Source of the DNA: Pseudomonadota bacterium
Lineage (GTDB): Bacteria > Desulfobacterota > GWC2-55-46 > JADFVP01
Length of the DNA: 12,015 bases
NCBI GenBank assembly: GCA_015222595.1
Contig: JADFVP010000093.1
Coordinates: 1 to 12,015 of the forward strand
Reading direction: 5' to 3'
Shown piece by piece: positions 6,214 through 12,015 of the stretch; position 1 is the stretch's first letter, and each line of letters begins with the position of its first letter. Below the pieces are notes generated by a model. The model did no database searches, was not told where the DNA came from, and saw nothing but the letters and a program-made list of their open reading frames with translations. A program made the position numbers and the translations under genes.

Positions 6214-7223
6214 TTTTGCACCCCGCCTTCTCTAGGGTCTTGCACTGCACCTTTTGGAGCGCTCTCCATGAAGAGCAGCAGCATGTAGATGCCTGCGTTG
6301 CGTAGTAGTCCCGTGCCCTTGAAGCCGTGCTTTAGGAGAAGTCCGACCCGCGCGCCGCGCGAAGTGCTTAAGAGCGAGGCAAAACCCGTTACCATCTTTA
6401 GATCCATCGGTACGAACTTTGCCTTATAGACAGAGAGAAAGACCGTTGCCTGCGCGACTATTCGCCGAAGCAGCCCGGTCGTTCTCCCGAGACTCCGAAG
6501 GCGTGAAAAAAAATACCCGGCAGAGTAGCTTGTAGAGCCGGCGACGTTTGCACCATGCTGTCGGTAGAGCACCGTTGGGGTGTCAACGTGGCCGATGTAC
6601 CCGAAAGCCGAGGCTACAAGGGCAAGCCACCAATCATGCAATACCGCTTCAGCGGGAATGGGCGCGGCGATGGTCCTTAAAGGTCTATTGAGCATAACGG
6701 TACAACCGGTCACGTTATTTAGAAGAAGCAGGTTCTTAAGGGTCGTAAGCGTTGGGTCGAGGTTCTGGTACTTCCAGAAAGAGGCCGAAAGGATTGAGAG
6801 GTCGGTGCCGACCACCTTGAGATCAGTATGGACCAGTATCGGTATGGCCCCAAGCTCACTCTCGATTCTTTGCATGCGCTCAAGCGTTACCTCTATCTTA
6901 TCGGCCTCCCAGACGTCGTCCTGGTCGCAAAAGAGCGAGTACTCGGCAGTGGAACTCTCTAGCAGACGCGAAAAGCTGAGGGTCGGCCCAAGCGTTCCCT
7001 CTGTATCTTCAATATGCACAATCCTGTCGGGGTGCAACAGGGCGTACTGCTCTATCAACTCTACTGTGGAGTCCGTAGAGCCGTCGTCGCGGACCAGGAG
7101 ACGCCACTCTGTATAGCTCTGGGCGAGCAACGACTCTATCTGCGGCTCTAGAAAAGAGGAACCGTTATAGGTAGAGAGCAGTATATCTACCGAGTTTGAG
7201 CTGTTGGTCGCTGCTGTAGACAT
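6210..7223 (-). CDS. GT2 glycosyltransferase (RfbF/RgpF-like)
   Basis: A 337-residue GT2 enzyme. The N-terminus has VDILLSTYNGSSFL (12-25) and VRDDGSTDST (44-53); the metal site is DQDDVW (100-105); HDWWLALVASAFG (196-208) and YRQHGANVAG (220-229) are typical of O-antigen rhamnosyl- and related transferases. The last 100 residues are partly hydrophobic and basic, as in membrane-attached transferases. The ATG at 7223 has AGG 5 nt upstream. It overlaps the following glycosyltransferase by 4 bp, so the pair is probably made in fixed ratio and may add successive sugars. The 84-bp gap behind it is the largest in the cluster. A D-rhamnose donor is a reasonable inference from context, not shown directly. 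Confidence 0.92.
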   Translation of the reverse strand: MSTAATNSSNSVDILLSTYNGSSFLEPQIESLLAQSYTEWRLLVRDDGSTDSTVELIEQYALLHPDRIVHIEDTEGTLGPTLSFSRLLESSTAEYSLFCDQDDVWEADKIEVTLERMQRIESELGAIPILVHTDLKVVGTDLSILSASFWKYQNLDPTLTTLKNLLLLNNVTGCTVMLNRPLRTIAAPIPAEAVLHDWWLALVASAFGYIGHVDTPTVLYRQHGANVAGSTSYSAGYFFSRLRSLGRTTGLLRRIVAQATVFLSVYKAKFVPMDLKMVTGFASLLSTSRGARVGLLLKHGFKGTGLLRNAGIYMLLLFMESAPKGAVQDPREGGVQK

Positions 7224-7279
7224 ATCAACCTGTTTGTCGGTATGAACGTAATTTGGAAGAGTAAAGGGAGACGCCGTAA

Positions 7280-7310
7280 AGTATAGATGGTGCTCGTAAA
7301 GCCGTGTCTA
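7280..7310 (-). promoter_or_regulatory. possible internal promoter before the GT2 pair
   Basis: On the minus strand TAGACA (7305-7310, 5 of 6, sharing the rmd stop codon) and TATACT (7280-7285, 5 of 6) are separated by 19 bp, which is longer than the optimum of 17. It could give extra expression of the two glycosyltransferases and manC. The rest of the 7224-7307 gap holds only the ribosome binding site. Confidence 0.22.
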
Positions 7311-8270
7311 CTTTGGAGCGCTCAAAGCGCGCCAGTAGTCGAGCAGCTCGCCGAGGCTGTCGTCGAGCGCGTGTGCGCGCGTCCAGCCAAGAGCTTTAAG
7401 ACGCTCTACGTCTCCGTAGACAACCGAAGCGTCCTCTTTTCTCGTCTTCTCTGCGCTGCTCTGTACCTTAACCTCGGCTCCTGAGAGCGCTATCAGCCGG
7501 TCGAGTATCTTTTTAATACTAACGGGAACGCCCGAACAGACATTGTAGACGGTGCCGTACTCGCCCCTATCACTGAGCAGCATGTACGCAGAGACTACGT
7601 CGCGGACATCGAGAAAGTCGCGCTCCGGAAAAAGGTTGCCGACCGTCATCACGTTGCCGTCCACCAACCCGGCCTCTATCTCCGCTACCTGGCGCGCAAA
7701 AGAGGAGACGACAAAGAGATCGGCCTGACGCGGCCCGAAGTGGTTGAAGGGCCTGCACCGCACTACCTTAACGCCGTCTCGCTTCCAGTACTGGTAGCCG
7801 AGCATGTCCTGGGCAACTTTACTTACGGCATACGGGTTCGAGGGCCTCAGTTCCTGCGCCTCGCCAATAGGCACTTCCGCCTCAGTTACGCTGCCGTACT
7901 CTTCACTCGATCCTATATTTACAAAGACCGTCTCTGGAGAGTGCGCCTTAACGGCCTCCAGGAGGCTGAGGGTACCGAAGAGGTTTACCCGTAGCGTAGG
8001 AGCCGGATCCGCAATAGAGAACGCCGGCACAGACTGAGCGGCAAGGTGGTAGATGGTATCTGGGCGAACCTTTGCCACCACTTCGGCGACTTTGTCTGAG
8101 TCGAGCAGGTCGCACTGCACCAGATCAATAGACCCCTTTATAGAGTCGATGTTGGTGAAGTTATCGTCGAGGTGCATTCCAATTAACTCTACACCCCCGG
8201 TGGCTATCAGACGCTCGGCCAGATGCGACCCGACAAAGCCGTTCACCCCTGTTATAAGAATTTTTTTCAA
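7308..8270 (-). CDS. rmd: GDP-4-dehydro-6-deoxy-D-mannose reductase (GDP-D-rhamnose synthase)
   Basis: A 320-residue extended SDR that reduces the keto product of Gmd to GDP-D-rhamnose using NAD(P)H in the cytoplasm. The Rossmann motif GVNGFVG is at 8-14, the catalytic triad region GSSEEYG at 120-126 and Tyr147/Lys151 in PYAVSK. The Rmd-type signatures are RPFNHFGPRQ (173-182) followed by FARQVAEIEAG (191-201) and GNLFPERDFLDVRD (211-224), with a C-terminal LLDYWR. It is directly downstream of gmd (32 bp), which supports this substrate over other nucleotide sugars. The start is TTG at 8270: an in-frame TAA immediately precedes it, the next ATG would remove the cofactor motif, and AAGGTG lies 7 nt upstream. 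GDP-fucose synthase is less likely because the characteristic fucose-synthase C-terminal region is absent. Confidence 0.9.
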   Translation of the reverse strand: MKKILITGVNGFVGSHLAERLIATGGVELIGMHLDDNFTNIDSIKGSIDLVQCDLLDSDKVAEVVAKVRPDTIYHLAAQSVPAFSIADPAPTLRVNLFGTLSLLEAVKAHSPETVFVNIGSSEEYGSVTEAEVPIGEAQELRPSNPYAVSKVAQDMLGYQYWKRDGVKVVRCRPFNHFGPRQADLFVVSSFARQVAEIEAGLVDGNVMTVGNLFPERDFLDVRDVVSAYMLLSDRGEYGTVYNVCSGVPVSIKKILDRLIALSGAEVKVQSSAEKTRKEDASVVYGDVERLKALGWTRAHALDDSLGELLDYWRALSAPK

Positions 8271-8277
8271 TTAGAAA

Positions 8278-8283
8278 CACCTT
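8278..8283 (-). promoter_or_regulatory. ribosome binding site fixing the TTG start of rmd
   Basis: AAGGTG (minus strand) sits 7 nt before TTG at 8270-8268. Because the codon before the TTG is an in-frame stop, this site and the TTG must be used if the cofactor-binding N-terminus is to be made. Confidence 0.65.
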
Positions 8284-8302
8284 CAATAAAGAGTACTGCA
8301 AA

Positions 8303-9265
8303 CTATCCGAGCAGCTTAAGGTCCGACTCCACCATCATATGGACAAGGGACTTGAAATCGACCTCAGGCTCCCAACCGAGTTCTTCTCTCGCTTTCGTTG
8401 GATCTCCAACAAGAAGGTCTACCTCTGCGGGCCTGAAGAACTTCGGGTCTACGGTAACGTACTTTTTGTAATCCATGTCGATGTACTCGAACGCAGCCTC
8501 AACAAACTCGCGAACCGAGTGGGTCTCGCCGGTTGAGATGACGTACTCGCGGGCAACGTCCTGCTGAAGCATCAGCCACATCGCCTTTACGTAGTCTCCG
8601 GCATAGCCCCAATCGCGCTTGGCGTCGAGGTTTCCGAGTCGCAGCTCGTCGGCAAGACCGAGCTTTATCTTTGCCGCAGTGTGCGTGATCTTGCGTGTTA
8701 CGAACTCAAGACCCCGCCGGGGCGACTCGTGATTGAACAAGATCCCCGAACAGGCATAGAGGTCGTAACTCTCGCGCGCGTTGATGGTCAGGTAGTGGGC
8801 ATAGACCTTTGCCACGCCATATGGGCTACGCGGGTAGAGCGGTGTGGACTCCTTCTGCGGAACCTCCTGAACCTTGCCGAACATCTCGCTCGACGACGCC
8901 TGGTAGTACCGGGCATCGGGCTTTAGCTTTCTAATGGACTCAAGCAGGCGCGTGGCGCCAAGGCCCGTTACCTCTGCCGTCATTACGGGCTGGTTCCACG
9001 ACGTCGGCACAAAGGACTGTGCCGCAAGGTTGTAGACCTCGTCCGGGGACGAATCCTGTATGGCCGTGTCGAGCGACGACTGATCCGTAAGGTCGCCCTG
9101 CAAGAGCTCTACCTTGTCTCTTATATGTTCCACACGCTCCAAGGTCTCAACACTTGAGCGGCGCACCATTCCAAAGACCTTGTACCCCTTCTCCAGCAGA
9201 AGCTCCGCAAGATACGACCCGTCCTGCCCGGTAATGCCCGTAATCAATGCCCTCTTTTTACTCAT
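8303..9265 (-). CDS. gmd: GDP-mannose 4,6-dehydratase
   Basis: Converts GDP-D-mannose to GDP-4-keto-6-deoxy-D-mannose, the branch point to D-rhamnose, L-fucose or perosamine. The 320-residue product has the Gmd form of the nucleotide-binding motif, GITGQDGSYL (10-19), then GMVRRSS (32-38), LAAQSFVPTSW (80-90), the active-site SSSEMFG (124-130), Tyr149/Lys153, the diagnostic NHESPRRG (178-185) and GNLDAKRDWG (211-220). At 320 aa it belongs to the shorter Gmd class (E. coli-type enzymes are about 370 aa). The ATG at 9265 follows a GGAAGGGAAGGGATT stretch; an in-frame TTG at 9337 would add 24 residues before the Rossmann fold and is rejected. It lies between an epimerase gene (76 bp upstream) and rmd. 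Confidence 0.96.
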   Translation of the reverse strand: MSKKRALITGITGQDGSYLAELLLEKGYKVFGMVRRSSVETLERVEHIRDKVELLQGDLTDQSSLDTAIQDSSPDEVYNLAAQSFVPTSWNQPVMTAEVTGLGATRLLESIRKLKPDARYYQASSSEMFGKVQEVPQKESTPLYPRSPYGVAKVYAHYLTINARESYDLYACSGILFNHESPRRGLEFVTRKITHTAAKIKLGLADELRLGNLDAKRDWGYAGDYVKAMWLMLQQDVAREYVISTGETHSVREFVEAAFEYIDMDYKKYVTVDPKFFRPAEVDLLVGDPTKAREELGWEPEVDFKSLVHMMVESDLKLLG

Positions 9266-9341
9266 AATCCCTTCCCTTCCAGATTCTAATATTTTCCATA
9301 CTACTACTGTACCGCTCAAATACGGAAGCAGCAGCAAACCA

Positions 9342-10295
9342 TTATCTGTTCATCCGCCATTCGAGCGTTCTTCTTAGCCCCTCTTTAAGATCTACCTGAG
9401 GCTCCCATCCGAGACCGCTCCGTGCGCGCTCTGCGTTAAGCGAACTCTTCGTCAAATCCCCCGGCCTTGCGGCGGCCGTCTTAAGTGTTTCAAGCTCTGC
9501 ACTCAAACCCGGCACTGCTTCTTTAGCAACCGCGTAGGTAGCGGCATAAAGCTCTGCAGTATGGGTGGCAACGGTGGTGCCGATATTAAAGGCTATGCCG
9601 TTACCGGTCTCTAGCGCCAGCAGATTGGCCCGCGCAACGTCTCCAGCGAAGCAGTAGTCACGCGTCATGCCGCGAGGTTCGTCGGCGAAGTGAAAGAGCG
9701 TGCTCGGAGTGCCGCTAAGGAGGTTGTCCATAAAGATAGCAACGACGCCTGCCTCGCCGTTCGGTATCTGGCGAGGGCCGTAGACGTTGGCATACCTGAG
9801 GGTAGTGTAGTCGAGGCCGTACTGGCGAGAATAAAAATTGAGGTAGTTCTCGCTAACGGCCTTGGTAATAGCGTACGGAGAGAGCGGCTGCGGCTGGTAC
9901 GCCTCTGTGGTCGGGTACTCATCAGCCTCGCCGTAGATAGCGCCCCCGGAAGAGATAAAGATCACCTTGCGAACTTCACTCTGCCGGACAACTTCTAACA
10001 CGTTGAGAAAACCTAAAACATTCACCTCGGCATCGAAGATCGGGTCCTTGACAGAGCCCGGAACAGAGATCTGTGCAGCATGGTGATTTACGACTTCGGG
10101 CTTCTCGGCCTTGAAGATATCAAGTAACTCTTTAGAGCGAATATCGATCTCATAAAATTTTGCTTTCGGGTTGAGGTTCTCTCTCTTTCCGGTGAAAAGG
10201 TTATCGACGACGACGACTTCGTGGCCGGCCTCTATATATCCGTCCACTACATTGGAGCCTATAAAACCGGCCCCGCCCGTTACAAGTATCTTCAT
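9342..10295 (-). CDS. UDP-glucose 4-epimerase-type NAD-dependent epimerase
   Basis: A 317-residue extended SDR, probably interconverting UDP-glucose/UDP-galactose or the N-acetyl forms to supply a donor for the glycan. It has GGAGFIG (7-13), DNLFTG (31-36), HHAAQISVP (71-79), the active-site SSGGAIYGE (115-123), Tyr141/Lys145 in SPYAITK, RYANVYGPRQ (167-176), TRDY (211-214) and the C-terminal ARPGDLTKSSL (276-286) typical of GalE-like enzymes. The loop before TRDY reads HFADEPRGM where many relatives have a shorter GDG-containing loop. A strong AAGGAG lies 5 nt before the ATG. It follows the GT2-GT4 gene by 29 bp and precedes gmd by 76 bp. The substrate cannot be settled; GalE is the nearest label, but WbpP/GNE-type or uronate epimerase activity is possible. 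Confidence 0.88.
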   Translation of the reverse strand: MKILVTGGAGFIGSNVVDGYIEAGHEVVVVDNLFTGKRENLNPKAKFYEIDIRSKELLDIFKAEKPEVVNHHAAQISVPGSVKDPIFDAEVNVLGFLNVLEVVRQSEVRKVIFISSGGAIYGEADEYPTTEAYQPQPLSPYAITKAVSENYLNFYSRQYGLDYTTLRYANVYGPRQIPNGEAGVVAIFMDNLLSGTPSTLFHFADEPRGMTRDYCFAGDVARANLLALETGNGIAFNIGTTVATHTAELYAATYAVAKEAVPGLSAELETLKTAAARPGDLTKSSLNAERARSGLGWEPQVDLKEGLRRTLEWRMNR

Positions 10296-10300
10296 GACTG

Positions 10301-10306
10301 CTCCTT
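10301..10306 (-). promoter_or_regulatory. strong ribosome binding site of the epimerase gene
   Basis: AAGGAG on the minus strand, 5 nt before the ATG at 10295, is the closest match to the 16S rRNA complement in the window and fixes this start. Confidence 0.7.
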
Positions 10307-10324
10307 AAGTAAAATTGATCCGCT

Positions 10325-12015
10325 CTAACACGGCAGGTTCAATGCGCTCTTCAGGTTACTCTTAAAAGAGTCAGGGCCGCAATCGCGAGCTACGGCCTCC
10401 AGGCAACCGGCTCTAATCTTATCCCACAAGGCAGGGTCGGTGTAGAGTTTAACGACCTCCTCGGCAAACGACTCTGCTCTAGCTCCTACAAGCACCTCCG
10501 AGCCCTCTTTCCAGACGAGCTGCTCAGCTATTAAAGGTGAGACCACCGAAGGAAGGCCGTACGAGGAGGCCTCGTAAACCTTTAACGGTATGCCTGCCCC
10601 GTACCGTGTGGGCGCCAGAAAGAGACGGCAACTATTATAGTACTGGTAAAGATCATCTACAAGACCCGCTATCAAGATACTCTCCGACGCAAGCGAGAGT
10701 ACCGCCTTGGTCGCATTAGGGCCGACAATATGCAGGCGGCAATCGACGCTCTTTAAGATCCTCGGAAAGACCTCTTTGGCAAAGTACAGAACAGAGTCTT
10801 CGTTGGGCGATCCATCAGCGAGGTTGCCTACAAAGAGGAGATCCTTGCGAGCCTCATGCCCGTTAGGCGTCGGGTTCGGCTCTACAACATGGCCCGCGAC
10901 AAAGACATTACTGGCTCCATGCTCTATAAAAAACTTCTTCTCACGCTCCGAAACGGTCACAACAGCGTCCGCCTCCGTCGTAAGCTCTACCTCGGCACGC
11001 ACCATAGACGCCTTTGTCTTTTCGTCTACGTTACGCCCCTTCAGCTCCTGTCTCTTTATATCACGAAGCGCAAAAATAGCCTCCGCATCATAAACGATCT
11101 TCAGCTTGGCATCGGTTCCGCACAACCCGGCAACCGCCTTCATATTGTGCGGTCTACAGACAAAGGCGATATCGTAGTAACCTATTCTGCTTTTAAAGAA
11201 CTTCTCGAAACTAAGCTTAGAATCGGTCTCGCCATAAAAGACCTCGACACCAAGTTGCTGTAGCGCAGTGGTAACGGCTGCGGGCCTGTCGGAAAAGAGC
11301 ATAGGAAAGCACGTGACCTCGTAACCGAGTGCGGCAATATCGGTGAGCATCCTGTAAGAGCGCGGGTAACCGGCGCCAAGCGCCGGGTCGGGAACTCTGT
11401 CTTCTATAAAGAGAACTCTGCCTGCACTCTTGCCAGTTGCTCTAGCCTTTAGAATACCCTTCTCGCCCGGAGACGCAAAGGTACTCAGCTCGCTCTTCCA
11501 TTTATCGGCAAACTTTTTTCTGTTCTCCGCCTGCAACTTAACAGCACTGTCGCGCCCGGAGCTGCCGAACTCGTAATGGATAACGGAAACTTTCGGCTGG
11601 TAAACGACCTTGTACCCAAGTCTGGTTATTTCCATACAGAGGTCCGCCTCTTCGTAGTAGGCGGGCGCGTACCTTTTGTCAAAGCCGCCGATGCGCTCGA
11701 AGAGGTCTCTTCTAACCATCAGGCATGCACCCGAGCAGTACTGCACCTCTCTTACATAGTTGTACTCGGGCCCTAGCGGACTCTCTCCGCGTCCATACCC
11801 TGAAGCCGTAGCGTCGCTCCATATAATGCTGCCGGCCTCCTGCAAAGTTCCATCCGGCAGAACGAGCTTGGCACCGACCGCGCCGCATTTTTGCACCGAA
11901 GAGGCCGTACCTGTAAGCGTAGAGAGCCAACCTGGGCCGACCTGCGTGTCGTTATTTAGAAACAGAATGTAGTCGCCTCGTGCGACCTTGGCCCCCTGGT
12001 TGCAAGCTCCAAGAA
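10325..12015 (-). CDS. GT2-GT4 two-domain glycosyltransferase, 5' end cut by window edge
   Basis: The frame is open from the window edge to a TAG at 10325, giving 562 visible residues; the true start lies outside. A GTG at 11896 is internal, because conserved GT2 sequence continues upstream of it: LGACNQGAKVARGDYILFLN (1-20) then NDT, the metal-binding site. GT2 continues with KLVLPDGTLQEAG (49-61), EYNYVREVQYCSGA (83-96) and YAPAYYEEADL (115-125). From about residue 198 a second, GT-B domain begins (RVLFIEDRVPDPALG), with the typical C-terminal half: DLLFVGNL near 391, then FLAPTRYGAGIPLKVYEASS and GLPSVV, the nucleotide-sugar site of GT4. It could add two different sugars in succession at the membrane. 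Fusions of this kind occur in polysaccharide and S-layer or flagellin glycosylation loci. A tract of 29 bp separates it from the epimerase gene. Confidence 0.9.
   Translation of the reverse strand, partial: LGACNQGAKVARGDYILFLNNDTQVGPGWLSTLTGTASSVQKCGAVGAKLVLPDGTLQEAGSIIWSDATASGYGRGESPLGPEYNYVREVQYCSGACLMVRRDLFERIGGFDKRYAPAYYEEADLCMEITRLGYKVVYQPKVSVIHYEFGSSGRDSAVKLQAENRKKFADKWKSELSTFASPGEKGILKARATGKSAGRVLFIEDRVPDPALGAGYPRSYRMLTDIAALGYEVTCFPMLFSDRPAAVTTALQQLGVEVFYGETDSKLSFEKFFKSRIGYYDIAFVCRPHNMKAVAGLCGTDAKLKIVYDAEAIFALRDIKRQELKGRNVDEKTKASMVRAEVELTTEADAVVTVSEREKKFFIEHGASNVFVAGHVVEPNPTPNGHEARKDLLFVGNLADGSPNEDSVLYFAKEVFPRILKSVDCRLHIVGPNATKAVLSLASESILIAGLVDDLYQYYNSCRLFLAPTRYGAGIPLKVYEASSYGLPSVVSPLIAEQLVWKEGSEVLVGARAESFAEEVVKLYTDPALWDKIRAGCLEAVARDCGPDSFKSNLKSALNLPC

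Noticed and set aside
9266..9337. N-terminal extension of gmd from a TTG at 9337
   Set aside because: Gmd proteins start just before the Rossmann motif, and a purine-rich ribosome binding stretch lies directly before the ATG at 9265.
11712..11896. GTG at 11896 as the start of the right-edge glycosyltransferase
   Set aside because: The same frame continues to the window edge and encodes the conserved GT2 segment with FLNNDT, so the gene is truncated by the window and starts outside it.

Overview
The window reads as chromosomal DNA of a Gram-negative bacterium. Two proteins carry lipoprotein-type signal peptides, and the right two thirds is a nucleotide-sugar and glycosyltransferase cluster of the kind that builds O-antigen or other surface polysaccharide. 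Base composition is balanced and isoleucine ATA codons are common, which would fit a deltaproteobacterial or Nitrospirota-like lineage, but I cannot name the organism. Every gene I can support lies on the minus strand, so transcription runs from high to low coordinates.

Right to middle (12015 to 3673) is a tightly packed polysaccharide operon. In transcription order it holds a GT2-GT4 fusion glycosyltransferase cut by the window edge, a UDP-glucose-4-epimerase-type enzyme, GDP-mannose 4,6-dehydratase, a GDP-4-keto-6-deoxymannose reductase, two GT2 glycosyltransferases overlapping by 4 bp, and a bifunctional mannose-1-phosphate guanylyltransferase/mannose-6-phosphate isomerase. ManC, Gmd and Rmd together give a route from fructose-6-phosphate and mannose-1-phosphate to GDP-D-rhamnose, lacking only phosphomannomutase here. 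The surface glycan therefore probably contains D-rhamnose, placed by one or more of the three glycosyltransferases.

Downstream (3612 to 3229) is holo-ACP synthase, with its catalytic signature intact but an atypical C-terminus. Next (3091 to 624) is a three-gene transport unit: a very LeuT-like sodium:amino-acid symporter, a 31-residue one-helix small subunit whose start overlaps the symporter stop by 4 bp, and a lipoprotein/membrane hybrid of unknown function. At the left edge (431 to 1), behind its own promoter, is the 5' part of a small lipoprotein gene.

I saw no mobile elements, RNA genes, CRISPR arrays or long repeats. The only stretches above about 50 bp without a gene are 432-623, 3092-3228, 3613-3672, 7224-7307 and 9266-9341. 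The window is mostly well-known families. The main curiosities are the symporter/small-subunit/lipoprotein triad, two changed substrate-pocket positions in the symporter, and the unusual AcpS C-terminus. I do not see a clearly undescribed system.
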